A DNA stretch of 64,000 nucleotides from Paenibacillus piscarius (GCF_022234545.1 NZ_JAIEUI010000008.1:186001-250000); one strand, 5' to 3'; positions 1 to 8,749 are shown, numbered from the stretch's first letter. Notes: generated by a model from the sequence alone, not told the origin. Program-made: numbers and translations.

Positions 1-72
1 ATTGACAGCCCCTCCATGTTCCGTTATACCTGCATATATATTAGATTCGACAGGGACGGGGGAAGTTCTACC

Positions 73-1617
73 ATGAATTCATTCATTTCGGTCATGCTGG
101 TGGACGATGAGCCGCTTGCACTAGATCATGTCTATCACTCGGTAGCCTGGGAAGAGAACGGCTTCCAGGTAGTTGCCCAAGCGACCAGCGGGCGCATGGC
201 ACTGCGGAAATTCGAGGAGCTGCGGCCGCAGATTGTTATTACCGACATCTCCATGTCTCCTATGGACGGGCTGGAGCTGGGACGTCATGTGGTTCAGCTT
301 GCCCCGAGGACCCGCCTGATCTTTCTGACCGCTTACCGTGACTTTGATTATGCCCGCCAGGCGCTGGAGCTGCGCGCGGCCCATTATCTGCTTAAGCATG
401 AGATCAGCCGTAACCGTCTGCTGGAACAGCTGAAGCTGCTGAAGGAAGGTCTGGCAGCAGAAGCCGCTGAGGAAGAAGGGCAGGGACATGCGCTCGATAT
501 TCTGCTTAAGGATATGCTGGAGGGTAAATATCAGGCTCCTGCAGGGAATCAGGAATCCCGGCTGCACCGGCTCGTTGCAGATTATCAGCAGGGTCAGCCA
601 GGGCTGCTGTATTTCGAGCTGGAGGCCGCAATGAAGCTGGACGGCAGCCGGAGTAATGCGCGCAGTGCCCCAGCCCTCGTATGGAAGAATATCGAAGAAG
701 AGATCCGTCTTCAGTCCTCGGATGTAGAGGAGCTTCGATTTCTGGAGATGGATGAAGGCGGATACATCGGGCTGCTGAAGTTATCCTCGTCCAGCAGTCT
801 GTTGCTTCAGCACTACAATTTGCGGCAGGCCGCAGCGCAGCTGCTGGCCTGCCTGGAGACCGCTTATGATGGGGAGCTTCCCAGAGTGATCCTATCCGCA
901 GGCAATGGCGCAGAACTGCCGGACCGCAGATATGCAGCGATGAGGCTGGCCTATGATTATTCTGTGTTTTTGCCGCCGGGTGCTGTATTTTTGCTGGAGC
1001 AAGCCGCCTCTTCCAGAGAAGCTACCAGTATCGCCTTAGAGGCGAGACAATACCTGCGGTCCCCCGAACCGAGCCTGTTGGAGCGGCTGAAGACCGGTCT
1101 GGATCACATTGCTGCTCAGGCCTATCTGGGAGATTTGCGCGCCGTCATGGGTGAGATTCAGGCTGCAATCCGCAAGGATGGAAGCCCCGGCTCTGATCAG
1201 GTGCTGGGCACAGACGCGCGGCAAATCGTTAACAGCCTGTACCGGATTCTGGATGACTATTTACTGCGGAATCAGCCCCGGAAGCAGTACTCCCGCTGGG
1301 TCAACAAAGCTATGGAGTATGTTGCCGTGAATTATGCAGACCCCGACTTGTCTCTGGAGACGGTTGCCGGCCATCTGCAGATCAGCAGCATCCATCTGCG
1401 GACCACCTTCAAGCGGGAGACGGGCCAGTCCCTGCTGGACTATACCACAGAATACCGGATAGGGCTGGCGAAGCAGCTCCTGCTGAGTGGTGAGTACAAG
1501 ATCTACGAGGTATCGGAGAAGGTAGGGTACAAAACCAGCCAGTACTTCAGCCAGGTATTCAAAAAGACCACAGGTATACAGCCGAAGGACTTCCAGCAGC
1601 AGAGAGGCAGCGAATAG
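73..1617 (+). CDS. Response regulator, YesN/AraC type
   Basis: A 514-residue two-domain regulator. The N-terminal receiver domain (about residues 6-125) shows the acidic DDE triad at 11-13, the phospho-acceptor Asp58 in ITDISM, and the conserved Lys in YLLKHE. A poorly conserved linker follows. The last 100 residues carry a double helix-turn-helix of the AraC type (LSLETVAGHLQIS and VSEKVGYKTSQYFSQVFKK). The start was placed at ATG 73 because GGGGGAAG lies just upstream; an earlier in-frame ATG at 16 has no such site. It is followed two bases later by the sensor kinase gene, and both precede a sugar ABC importer, the usual arrangement for YesMN-type systems. It probably activates that importer; the inducer is unknown. 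Confidence 0.93.
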   Translation: MNSFISVMLVDDEPLALDHVYHSVAWEENGFQVVAQATSGRMALRKFEELRPQIVITDISMSPMDGLELGRHVVQLAPRTRLIFLTAYRDFDYARQALELRAAHYLLKHEISRNRLLEQLKLLKEGLAAEAAEEEGQGHALDILLKDMLEGKYQAPAGNQESRLHRLVADYQQGQPGLLYFELEAAMKLDGSRSNARSAPALVWKNIEEEIRLQSSDVEELRFLEMDEGGYIGLLKLSSSSSLLLQHYNLRQAAAQLLACLETAYDGELPRVILSAGNGAELPDRRYAAMRLAYDYSVFLPPGAVFLLEQAASSREATSIALEARQYLRSPEPSLLERLKTGLDHIAAQAYLGDLRAVMGEIQAAIRKDGSPGSDQVLGTDARQIVNSLYRILDDYLLRNQPRKQYSRWVNKAMEYVAVNYADPDLSLETVAGHLQISSIHLRTTFKRETGQSLLDYTTEYRIGLAKQLLLSGEYKIYEVSEKVGYKTSQYFSQVFKKTTGIQPKDFQQQRGSE

Positions 1618-1619
1618 CT

Positions 1620-3350
1620 ATGCGGAAAATTAAGAATAAAATCCTTGGCAGCGTTATACTAATCGTTACTCTGTCTGTAACAGCCATCAGTGCACTGGCG
1701 TATGAGCAGTTCTCTTCAATTCTCGAAACGCAGGCTCTGCGTGAAGATACCATCCACCTGGAGCAGACAACGAATCAGATGAACCACATGATCGACGATG
1801 TACAGAAATATGCCGCCAATATGGTCAATGATGAGCTGCTGCAGCGGTTTGCTGCAAGATTGAACTACCCCTCCACGTATGATGAGCTAAGCGCTTACCG
1901 TGATGTCGTCGTCCAGCTGACCAAATTCAATGTATTGCGTGACTACCTTGAGAGCTCGGCCATCATCCGCTCGGACGGCAAGATCTTCTGGTCCTCCCTG
2001 TATATTGACCCGTATTTTGAACGGCTGCTGCAAGAGGACTGGTATCAGGATGCTATGAAGAACAATACCAAAAGCGGGTTCACAGCCCCCCATATGATCC
2101 AAGACCCCGAGAACAAAAAAATTGTCAGCTTCTTCATCCGCTTCGCTCCCGAGTATGGCGGCGTACTGCTGCTGAATATTGATTATGCTGCGTTTGAGAG
2201 CCTGTTCCAGTATTTAGGCCAGTCCTTTGATCAGGTGGCCTGGCTCGGCCCGGAGCATTCGCTGCTCTATGGGCAAGTGGACGCTGCTGAGCTTCCGGCC
2301 CGGATGCTGACCGCAGGCAGCCCGGATATTCAAGTGGTTAAGCATGACAAGGGGTACTATCTGGCCAGTGCTTTTGAGAAAACGGACTGGTCCGTCGTCA
2401 CGTTCACCTCCAATGAACGGTTCTATGAATGGGTTGGCTATATCGTCCGCTACTGGGCCATTTTTCTCGCCTTGTGCCTGGTGCTCTGCTTCCTGCTGTT
2501 CCTTCCGATCATCTCCAGTATTATCCGGCCGATCCTGCAGATGACCAAAGCGATGAAGCAGGTATCCATGGGCAACTATAATGTTCAGCTGTCGTTCCGC
2601 AGTAATGATGAGCTGTCTGTGCTGAAGAATGGCTTTGAGACGATGCTTGGCGATATTGAGCGGCAGATGAGCGAACGGGCGGAGCAGGAGCGCTGGAAAC
2701 GTAAAATGACGGCAGAGCTGCTGTTCGCCCAGATCAACCCCCATTTTATTTACAATACCCTGAACACAGTAGTGTATCTGGCCCGCAAACAGAACTATAC
2801 GGCGATCGAAGACATGGTTGAATCCTTCATTGGCATTCTGCATGATGCGGTTAATATCGGCGATGCCGGTCTGTATATCACGGTTGAACAGGAGATGAGC
2901 ATTATCAATCACTTCGTCACGATTCAACAGTACAGATATGCCGGCCGGTTCGAGGTAGTCTGGAGCGTAGCGGAAGAGGCGAAAGACGATTATATTCCGA
3001 AAAGCCTGATTCAGCCGCTGGTGGAAAATGCTATATTTCATGGATTCTCGGAGAAAGAGTCTGCGGGCCGTATAGAGATCATAATGCGCAAGCGCAGCGG
3101 AAGACTGCTGCTCTCGGTCAGAGATGACGGGTGCGGCATGAGCCGGGAGAAAGCGCAGGCGATTACGAATGGAACCCTGCCTCCGGCCCGGCTGCCTTCT
3201 GGGGCGATGAAGCAGATCGGACTCTGGAATATCCGCGAACGGATCGAGTATCTGTACGGGCAGGAAGGCCGCATGGTCATCCGCTCCAGTGAGGGGAGAG
3301 GCACGAAGGTATCGGTTCTCCTGCCCTCCCGGCAGCAACCGTCCGAGTGA
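1620..3350 (+). CDS. Sensor histidine kinase, YesM type
   Basis: A 576-residue membrane kinase. Transmembrane helices lie near residues 8-28 and 278-303 and flank an extracellular sensor region of about 250 residues. A HAMP segment (about 300-355) follows, then the His_kinase domain with the phospho-acceptor His375 in INPHFIYNTLN, and a HATPase_c domain with PLVENAIFHGF (N box) and DDGCGMS (G1 box). This is the 5TM-independent, YesM-like class of Firmicutes kinases. It is translated two bases after the response regulator gene, so the two form a pair. It probably senses a carbohydrate, or the loaded binding protein, outside the cell and controls the ABC importer directly downstream. Confidence 0.93.
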   Translation: MRKIKNKILGSVILIVTLSVTAISALAYEQFSSILETQALREDTIHLEQTTNQMNHMIDDVQKYAANMVNDELLQRFAARLNYPSTYDELSAYRDVVVQLTKFNVLRDYLESSAIIRSDGKIFWSSLYIDPYFERLLQEDWYQDAMKNNTKSGFTAPHMIQDPENKKIVSFFIRFAPEYGGVLLLNIDYAAFESLFQYLGQSFDQVAWLGPEHSLLYGQVDAAELPARMLTAGSPDIQVVKHDKGYYLASAFEKTDWSVVTFTSNERFYEWVGYIVRYWAIFLALCLVLCFLLFLPIISSIIRPILQMTKAMKQVSMGNYNVQLSFRSNDELSVLKNGFETMLGDIERQMSERAEQERWKRKMTAELLFAQINPHFIYNTLNTVVYLARKQNYTAIEDMVESFIGILHDAVNIGDAGLYITVEQEMSIINHFVTIQQYRYAGRFEVVWSVAEEAKDDYIPKSLIQPLVENAIFHGFSEKESAGRIEIIMRKRSGRLLLSVRDDGCGMSREKAQAITNGTLPPARLPSGAMKQIGLWNIRERIEYLYGQEGRMVIRSSEGRGTKVSVLLPSRQQPSE

Positions 3351-3493
3351 AAGCACTATCATTATTTATACAAAATCATCGGATTGTCTAATTGTTGGGT
3401 GATCCCTTCAAGCTTATAGTTCTACTATACAGATGGACGGAAGACATTACAGGAACTGTCCGCTGTCACAACAGATGCAAGGGGGACCTTAGA

Positions 3494-4843
3494 TTGCACA
3501 ATCTATTCAGTAAAAAAGCACCGATCATCACATTTGTTCTGACCTTATGCCTCACCCTGGTGCTGGCCGGCTGCGGCAGCAGCAACGGCAATAATGCAGC
3601 CGGAGGCTCAAGCAGCGCCAATCCTGCGAATGGCTCCAGCGAGCCTGCGGAGGCTTCCGGTAATTTGACGGTATGGGGCTGGGATAAAGCCTGGTTCGAG
3701 GGCACAGCAGCGAAATTCAATGAGAAGTTCCCGAATATCAAGCTGGAATTCGTTGAAGTCTCAGCGGGGGATTATCTGAAGAAAATCCAGACCTCCATCG
3801 CTGCCGGCTCCGGTCTGCCGGATATTATCTGGGGAGAAGCGGCCTTCCGCGGCGCTCTGTATGAACTTAACGTACTGCAAAGCCTGTCCGAAGAGCCCTA
3901 CAAATTTGACACCTCCAATCTGCTGGACTTCGAGCTTCCGCTGCTGACGAACAGCAAGGGGGAGCTTGTCGGTCTGGAGCAATCCGGTTCGCCTGGAGCA
4001 CTGGCTTACAAGCGTGATCTGGCGAAACAATACTTCGGAACAGATGATCCTGATGCACTAACTGCAATGTTCACCGACTGGGATGCCTTTATTGCCAAGG
4101 GCAAGGAAGTCTATGAGCAAAGCGGCGGGAAGACATTCATGCTGGGAAGTCTGATGGATGCCTATACCATCCTCTCCAACCAGGGAACAACGGCAGTTGT
4201 AGACGGAACCAAGGTGAACACAGAAGAGCTGCTTAGGATCTTCACTAAGCTGCAGTCCATCCGTGATAATAACACTGAGGGCAAGCTGGCGATGTGGTCC
4301 CCGACCTGGAATGCTTCGTACTCGCAAGACAATGTGATTTTCTATCCGGCGGCGAACTGGTCTCCAGAATTCGTAATTAAGCCTAATGACAAGGCCAGCA
4401 GTGGGCGTTGGGGGCTGATGGTGCCTCCGGAAGGCGGATATCCATACGGCGGGACGACCATCGGGATCTGGAAGGACAGCAAGAATAAAGCGGCGGCCTG
4501 GACCTATCTCAACTGGCTGTTAGGCACGGACGAAGGCGCTGAAGCCAACTTCGCTGTCTCTGATTACATTTTACCGTTGAAATCCTTCTTCAAGGATACC
4601 TCCAAGCTGTCTTCCGGGGCGGATGAATACTTCGGCGGACAGGATCTCGGGAAGTTCTGGGTCGAGAAGGTATTCCCGAACATGAAGTCCAAAGCGGTGA
4701 CGAAGTATGATCAGGATATTTACAGCTCGTCGGAGCTGGTGCTGCAGGTCATGGCACAGGACAACAGCTTCGATGCCAAGCAGGCATTGGATAAGTGGGA
4801 AGAGCAGCTGAAGAAGAACCACCCAGAGCTGACATTTGAATAA
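3494..4843 (+). CDS. Sugar ABC transporter substrate-binding lipoprotein
   Basis: A 449-residue extracellular solute-binding protein of family 1. The N-terminal signal peptide ends in a lipobox, LVLAGC, with the lipidated Cys at residue 27, followed by a Ser/Asn/Gly-rich linker typical of Gram-positive lipoproteins. The mature protein has the LTVWGWDKAWFEG and NEKFPNIKLEFVEV segments seen in CUT1 binding proteins. I chose the TTG start at 3494 because AAGGGGG lies at the right distance; the upstream in-frame extension has no signal-like character. It overlaps the first permease gene by one base. The order of kinase, regulator, binding protein and two permeases suggests import of an oligosaccharide. 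No ATPase gene is present; a shared MsmX-type ATPase elsewhere is likely. Confidence 0.92.
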   Translation: MHNLFSKKAPIITFVLTLCLTLVLAGCGSSNGNNAAGGSSSANPANGSSEPAEASGNLTVWGWDKAWFEGTAAKFNEKFPNIKLEFVEVSAGDYLKKIQTSIAAGSGLPDIIWGEAAFRGALYELNVLQSLSEEPYKFDTSNLLDFELPLLTNSKGELVGLEQSGSPGALAYKRDLAKQYFGTDDPDALTAMFTDWDAFIAKGKEVYEQSGGKTFMLGSLMDAYTILSNQGTTAVVDGTKVNTEELLRIFTKLQSIRDNNTEGKLAMWSPTWNASYSQDNVIFYPAANWSPEFVIKPNDKASSGRWGLMVPPEGGYPYGGTTIGIWKDSKNKAAAWTYLNWLLGTDEGAEANFAVSDYILPLKSFFKDTSKLSSGADEYFGGQDLGKFWVEKVFPNMKSKAVTKYDQDIYSSSELVLQVMAQDNSFDAKQALDKWEEQLKKNHPELTFE

Positions 4844-5775
4844 TGATGCAGAAATCCAATGGAATCAGCAGTAAAAACAAATGGCCGTATCTGTTCATTA
4901 CCCCTTATTTCTTGTCCTATGCTGTACTGAGTTTGTTCCCCATCCTGTTTACGCTATACATTAGTCTTACAGACTGGGATTTGTACGGTAACCGTAATTT
5001 CATCGGACTTGGTAATTACACACAGCTGTTTTTTCATGACGCCTTCTTCTGGAAATCACTGCTGAATGTCATTATCTTCATGGCGGTCTACCTCCCGGCC
5101 CTTGTCCTTATGGGTATGCTGGTAGCCAGCCTGATCGAGAGTAAGCTGATCCGCCGCAAAACCTTTTTCCGGCTCAGCGTATTCAGTGCCTATATGACGA
5201 CGCCGGTCGCGGTCGGGATTATCTTCTCCCTGTTGTTCGACTGGCAGGGCGGGTTCTTCAATAATATGCTGATGGAGCTGGGACTCATCCAGGAGAAGAT
5301 CAATTGGCTGGGCTCGGTCAGTTCCTCCCGCTGGGTAGTTATACTGATGGTATTCTGGAAAAACCTTGGATATTTCGTGATGTTCTATACGGCGGGGATG
5401 GCCAGCATTGATACTTCTATCTATGAGGCGGCTGTGATCGACGGGGCTTCCTCCAAAAATGTGTTCCTGCGTATTACGATTCCGCTGTTGAAGCCGATCA
5501 ACCTGTTCCTGATTATTACTTCCATTATCAGCGGACTGCAGCTGGTGGAAGAACCGATGCTGCTGTTCAGCGGCTGGTCTTCGGGCTCCAGTATGGTAGG
5601 AGGGCCTGATGGCTCCACCTTCACACCCATCTGGTATATGTTCGACGCTTCGTTCAACGGCAGTGCGTTCAAGTACGGTAAAGGGGCAGCTATAGCTTAC
5701 GGCACCTTCCTGTTCATCGCCTTGTTCTCGGTGGTTGGAATGAAATGGATCAACAGGGACGGTGAAGACAAATGA
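4843..5775 (+). CDS. Sugar ABC transporter permease, MalF type
   Basis: A 310-residue integral membrane permease with six predicted helices. The cytoplasmic EAA loop is clear near residue 195 (EAAVIDGASS followed by ITIPLLKP), the segment that docks onto the ATPase. The start overlaps the lipoprotein stop codon by one base (TAATG), and the next permease overlaps this one by four bases, so the three genes are translationally coupled. It is a CUT1 family member (MalF/UgpA/LacF type). The substrate cannot be read from sequence; the family suggests a di- or oligosaccharide. Confidence 0.93.
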   Translation: MMQKSNGISSKNKWPYLFITPYFLSYAVLSLFPILFTLYISLTDWDLYGNRNFIGLGNYTQLFFHDAFFWKSLLNVIIFMAVYLPALVLMGMLVASLIESKLIRRKTFFRLSVFSAYMTTPVAVGIIFSLLFDWQGGFFNNMLMELGLIQEKINWLGSVSSSRWVVILMVFWKNLGYFVMFYTAGMASIDTSIYEAAVIDGASSKNVFLRITIPLLKPINLFLIITSIISGLQLVEEPMLLFSGWSSGSSMVGGPDGSTFTPIWYMFDASFNGSAFKYGKGAAIAYGTFLFIALFSVVGMKWINRDGEDK

Positions 5776-6584
5776 GAGCGAAAAGATTCTTCACCGTATT
5801 GCTGCTTAGCCTGATCGCTATCGCGTTCCTCTTCCCGTTCTACATGATGATTGTGATGGGAACCTATTATTCTGAAGACTTGTTCAAGCAGCTTCCGATT
5901 CTGCCCAGCGGTTATCTGCTGGAGAATCTGAAGACGATCATGTCTGCCAGCTTCCTGCGGAATTATTGGAACAGCTTCTATGTTGCGGTATTGTTTACTC
6001 TGGTGACGGTTGGCGTGGCTTCGATTACCGGATTTGCTTTTGCCAAATATGAATTCAAGGGTAAAAATGCACTGTATGGCTTCATTCTTCTGACGATGAT
6101 GATCCCCGGTCACCTCGGTCTGATTGCATATGTGATGGAGATGAAGTGGTTCCACCTTAACAACACTCATGCGCCGCTGATTCTGGCCGGACTGAATAAT
6201 GCCTTCGGTGTATTTTTCATGACCCAGTTCATCCGTTCCTCTGTCCCGACAGAGGTCATTGAGAGCGCAAGAATCGACGGCTGCTCGGAGCCGGGTATTC
6301 TTACAAGAATCGTTGTTCCCTTTCTAATGCCTGCGATCAGTACGCTGGGTCTCATCTCGTTCCTCGGGTCCTGGAATGGTTATCTGCTGCCGCTGGTGAC
6401 GATCAACAAGCCCGAGCTGTATACGCTGCCACTGGGCATTGCAAATCTGTCTACGGTCTTCCGCACGGATTATTCAGCCAGTATTCTGGGGCTTACCCTG
6501 GGCACCCTGCCGCTGATTATTCTCTTCCTGTTCGGCTCGAAGACCCTGGTCAGAGGACTTACCGGCGGAGCGGTCAAGGGCTGA
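5772..6584 (+). CDS. Sugar ABC transporter permease, MalG type
   Basis: A 270-residue inner permease subunit of the CUT1 family. It has an N-terminal helix (FFTVLLLSLIAIAFLFPF), an EAA loop with ESARIDGCSE and RIVVPFLMP, and ends with the short basic tail GGAVKG common in MalG-type proteins. ATG overlaps the TGA of the MalF-type gene (ATGA), so the pair is made in equal amounts and should form the heterodimeric channel. A strong hairpin about 40 bases after the stop ends the operon. Confidence 0.93.
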   Translation: MRAKRFFTVLLLSLIAIAFLFPFYMMIVMGTYYSEDLFKQLPILPSGYLLENLKTIMSASFLRNYWNSFYVAVLFTLVTVGVASITGFAFAKYEFKGKNALYGFILLTMMIPGHLGLIAYVMEMKWFHLNNTHAPLILAGLNNAFGVFFMTQFIRSSVPTEVIESARIDGCSEPGILTRIVVPFLMPAISTLGLISFLGSWNGYLLPLVTINKPELYTLPLGIANLSTVFRTDYSASILGLTLGTLPLIILFLFGSKTLVRGLTGGAVKG

Positions 6585-6620
6585 GCTTACTGAACCGATA
6601 ACCAACCGGAACGAACCTTA

Positions 6621-6678
6621 AAGAAACCTCTCATGCGGTCAGATGGTGTAATCAGCCATCTTACCTGAGAGGTTTCTT
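6621..6678 (+). terminator. Terminator of the sugar ABC operon
   Basis: A 13-bp outer stem, AAGAAACCTCTCA pairing with TGAGAGGTTTCTT, encloses a second short stem (AGATGG/CCATCT). It sits 36 bases after the last permease. There is no long T run, but the 3' arm ends in TTTCTT. It may also stop transcription on the other strand from the small HTH gene. Confidence 0.7.
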
Positions 6679-6783
6679 GGTGTATTAATAGAGTGTGCAG
6701 AAAAGAAGGAAATTGCTAAAACAGGTGGAATACATTTTAGTGTCAGGTGAAAAGTACCGCTCTATGTGTTCGGGTGCCCGGAA

Positions 6784-6990
6784 CTAGGATGGAGGCAGGT
6801 CCAGCAGCTCGGCTACCTGGCGGCGGTAACGGTCGGCCTTGCGGGTGCCGTGAATCAGGTTGGACAGCCGATAGGGTGGAATGTCATGCAGCTCACAGAA
6901 TTTCTTCTGATCCAAGTGCAGTTCAGCCAGACGTTGCTTGATGGCCCAGCCAAAGGAAGTTATGGGGCGTTTGCTGTTCAGATTGCTCAC
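6784..6990 (-). CDS. Small Xre-type HTH protein
   Basis: A 68-residue protein that is almost only a helix-turn-helix: WAIKQRLAEL, DQKKFCELHDI, PPYRLSNLIHGTRK. It resembles the small phage-like regulators that read QKEFCExxxIPxxRLS with a GxRKAxRYR tail. The start is a GTG; GAGG directly abuts it, which is too close for normal initiation, so the true start is uncertain. The gene is divergent from the tandem HTH pair and the two share a control region of about 135 bases. It may be one side of a regulatory switch, but no target is visible. The reading is supported by the domain match rather than length. Confidence 0.6.
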   Translation of the reverse strand: MSNLNSKRPITSFGWAIKQRLAELHLDQKKFCELHDIPPYRLSNLIHGTRKADRYRRQVAELLDLPPS

Positions 6991-7055
6991 CTCGTATCGA
7001 CTATCCAGCCGTTATGATATAAAATAGGTAAAGATATAATAATAGTTAATTATAT

Positions 7056-7098
7056 ACTTTTTTACGTCATTTTTCAATAAAAAATAACTTTTTTACGT
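7056..7098. promoter_or_regulatory. Direct-repeat operator candidate
   Basis: The 12-base word ACTTTTTTACGT occurs twice (7056-7067 and 7087-7098) with starts 31 bases apart, about three helical turns, so both copies face the same side of the DNA. The spacer is AT-rich. It lies between the divergent small HTH gene and the first tandem HTH gene, the expected place for an autoregulatory operator. Binding protein is inferred, not shown. Confidence 0.45.
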
Positions 7099-7127
7099 GC
7101 TTATTTTCGGTGGAAGGCGGTTTGCAG

Positions 7128-7526
7128 ATGCAATCAATCTACGAACGAATTGAATTTCTGATCAAAAAGCAGGGCATGACCAAGAAATCCTTCTGTGCGC
7201 AGCTGGGAATCAGCACCGGGAATATGGGAGATTGGAAGCGCGGCAAATCAACGCCCGGCACACACAAACTGATCGAGATTGCCGGATTCTTTCAGGTCAG
7301 CCTCGATTGGCTGGTGCTTGGCAAGCAGACTATGACTGTGCAAGAAAGCGGCGGGGATTATTTTTTTGACGAAATACGGCAACCCAGTTGCCACCCAACA
7401 GAGCTGCTGCCGGAACAGAAGAATTTCATTAAGGAATATTTGGCGTTCACAGAATACCGGAAACGGTTGGACAAGAACCGGGACGGCGTGCCGGAAGAGA
7501 AGCAGGATGAAGATGAGAATACATAG
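7128..7526 (+). CDS. Xre-family regulator, tandem copy 1
   Basis: A 132-residue protein with an N-terminal Xre/Cro HTH at about residues 3-65 (IEFLIKKQGMTKKSFC, LGISTGNMGDWKRGKSTPG, LIEIAGFFQVSLDWLVLGK). The C-terminal half is acidic, with FIKEYLAF and a Lys/Asp/Glu-rich tail. I chose the ATG preceded by GGAAGGCGG; an earlier GTG in frame lies within that ribosome site. The next gene is a close copy of it, including the leader GGAAGGCGGTTTGC. It probably binds DNA as a dimer; its targets are unknown, but its own promoter region with the direct repeats is the obvious first candidate. Confidence 0.85.
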   Translation: MQSIYERIEFLIKKQGMTKKSFCAQLGISTGNMGDWKRGKSTPGTHKLIEIAGFFQVSLDWLVLGKQTMTVQESGGDYFFDEIRQPSCHPTELLPEQKNFIKEYLAFTEYRKRLDKNRDGVPEEKQDEDENT

Positions 7527-7554
7527 TTAATTTCCAGGGGAAGGCGGTTTGCGG

Positions 7555-7971
7555 ATGCAATCTATCTACGATCGTATTGAGCTTCTGATTAAACGGCAGG
7601 GCATGACCAAGAAATCCTTCTGTAAGCAGCTAGGAATCAGCACGGGGAACCTGGGGGACTGGAAGCGCGGCAAATCGACTCCCGGTACACACAAGCTGAT
7701 TGAGATTGCCGGATTCTTTCAGGTGAGCCTTGACTGGCTGGTGCTTGGCAAGCAGGCACTGACTGTGCAAGAGAGCGGCGAGGATTATTTTTTTGAGGAA
7801 ATACGGCAACTGAATTGCCACACCGGGGAGCTGCTGCCGGAAGAGAAGAGCTTCATTAAGGAATATCTGGCGTTCACAGATTACCGGAAACGGATGGACA
7901 AGAACCGGGCTGTGGAACAGAGTGAGAAGCAGGTAGAGGAACAGGACGAAGATGAGGATGAGAATTCTTAA
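7555..7971 (+). CDS. Xre-family regulator, tandem copy 2
   Basis: A 138-residue near-duplicate of the gene before it. The first 110 residues are almost identical (MQSIYDRIELLIKRQG and DWKRGKSTPGTHKLIEIAG), and even the leader and ribosome site are repeated. The copies diverge mainly in the charged tail, which is longer here and rich in Glu/Asp. The N-terminal Xre HTH occupies about residues 3-65. The ATG was preferred to the TTG six bases upstream because of its distance from GGGGAAGG. The high similarity at the DNA level suggests a recent tandem duplication, possibly allowing heterodimers or different effector responses. Confidence 0.85.
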   Translation: MQSIYDRIELLIKRQGMTKKSFCKQLGISTGNLGDWKRGKSTPGTHKLIEIAGFFQVSLDWLVLGKQALTVQESGEDYFFEEIRQLNCHTGELLPEEKSFIKEYLAFTDYRKRMDKNRAVEQSEKQVEEQDEDEDENS

Positions 7972-7979
7972 GGGCCATC

Positions 7980-8008
7980 TTTACTTTTGAGCGGAACCGA
8001 TTTATAAT
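7980..8008 (+). promoter_or_regulatory. Sigma-A promoter of the tRNA gene
   Basis: TTTACT, a 17-base spacer and a consensus TATAAT. Transcription should start near 8015, about 40 bases before the mature tRNA end. Confidence 0.65.
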
Positions 8009-8054
8009 ATTGAATGTTGGCCTCAAACAATGCATTAACCATGTAGTACACCGC

Positions 8055-8137
8055 GCGGTAGTGGTGGAATGGCAGACACGCTATCTTGAGGGGGTAGTGG
8101 GTGTATACCCGTGGAGGTTCGAGTCCTCTCTACCGCA
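8055..8137 (+). tRNA. tRNA-Leu (GAG anticodon)
   Basis: A class II tRNA of 83 nt. The acceptor stem GCGGTAG pairs with CTACCGC. The anticodon arm CTATC-TTGAGGG-GGTAG gives anticodon GAG, reading CUC and CUU leucine codons. The long variable arm GTGGGTGTATACCC and the T arm with TTCGAGT are present. The discriminator base is A, and CCA is not encoded (TCA follows). It has its own promoter and terminators and stands alone. Confidence 0.95.
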
Positions 8138-8155
8138 TCATATTGGATTGGCCGG

Positions 8156-8184
8156 AACCCTTGATGATTCAAGGGTTTTTGTTT
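8156..8184 (+). terminator. Intrinsic terminator of tRNA-Leu
   Basis: The 9-bp stem AACCCTTGA/TCAAGGGTT has a 4-base loop and is followed by TTTGTTTT. Confidence 0.85.
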
Positions 8185-8198
8185 TGCCGTTTACGCTC

Positions 8199-8246
8199 AA
8201 AAACCCTTCACCCGTTGCTCGGGGCATGAAGGGTTTTTGTTTTTTG
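8199..8246. terminator. Bidirectional terminator, tRNA-Leu / gpx
   Basis: The stem AAAAACCCTTCA/TGAAGGGTTTTT contains an inner CCCG/CGGG stem and is flanked by a T run on the plus strand and an A run at the other side. It can end both the tRNA transcript and the convergent peroxidase transcript. Confidence 0.8.
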
Positions 8247-8269
8247 ATCATGGGAAATGATTGCACGCT

Positions 8270-8749
8270 CTAATCCAGCAGCTTCGCGATATCCTCTTCA
8301 ATCTGATCCGGTGTGGTCTGAGGGGAGAAGCGCTTGAGGACACGGCCTTCCTGATCGACCAGGAACTTGGTGAAGTTCCATTTCACGCTTTTTGAGCCTA
8401 GAACTCCAGGTGCTTCACTAGACAGGTACTTGAACAGGGGATGGGCGTCGCTGCCCTTCACATTGATCTTCTCGTACATCGGGAAGGTGACCCCGTAATT
8501 AATCTCGCAGAACTCCGCGATATCCTCGCTCTCGCCCGGCTCCTGCCCGGCAAACTGGTTGCTTGGGAACCCCAGCACCTCAAATCCGCGGTCCTTGAAT
8601 TTATCGTACACCTCTTGGAGACCCTTATACTGCGGGGTGAATCCGCATTTGCTGGCCGTGTTGACAACGAGCAGTACCTTACCTTTGTGCTTGGAGAGTG
8701 ATTCTTTCTCGCCCCGCAGGGTGTTGGCTTCATAGTCATAGACACTCAT
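8270..8749 (-). CDS. Glutathione peroxidase family (thiol peroxidase)
   Basis: A 159-residue thioredoxin-fold peroxidase of the BsaA/Gpx family. The peroxidatic Cys35 lies in NTASKCGFTPQ, Gln69 in SNQFAGQEPG and Trp124 in KWNFTKFLV, completing the catalytic triad. It carries Cys rather than selenocysteine. In bacilli such enzymes reduce hydroperoxides with thioredoxin or bacillithiol-linked electrons rather than glutathione; that is family knowledge. GGGAGGG precedes the ATG. The promoter overlaps a near-perfect OhrR operator, and the gene is divergent from ohr, so the two probably form one organic peroxide defence. Confidence 0.92.
   Translation of the reverse strand: MSVYDYEANTLRGEKESLSKHKGKVLLVVNTASKCGFTPQYKGLQEVYDKFKDRGFEVLGFPSNQFAGQEPGESEDIAEFCEINYGVTFPMYEKINVKGSDAHPLFKYLSSEAPGVLGSKSVKWNFTKFLVDQEGRVLKRFSPQTTPDQIEEDIAKLLD

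Noticed and set aside
2214..3362. A 382-codon open frame opposite the sensor kinase
   Set aside because: Shadow frame of a GC-biased real gene with all kinase motifs on the plus strand.
6784..8137. Prophage or integrative element next to tRNA-Leu
   Set aside because: HTH genes beside a tRNA suggested it, but there is no integrase, no repeated tRNA end and no other mobile gene.
8010..8273. An 87-codon frame across the tRNA-Leu gene
   Set aside because: It runs through the tRNA and both terminators; no protein features.
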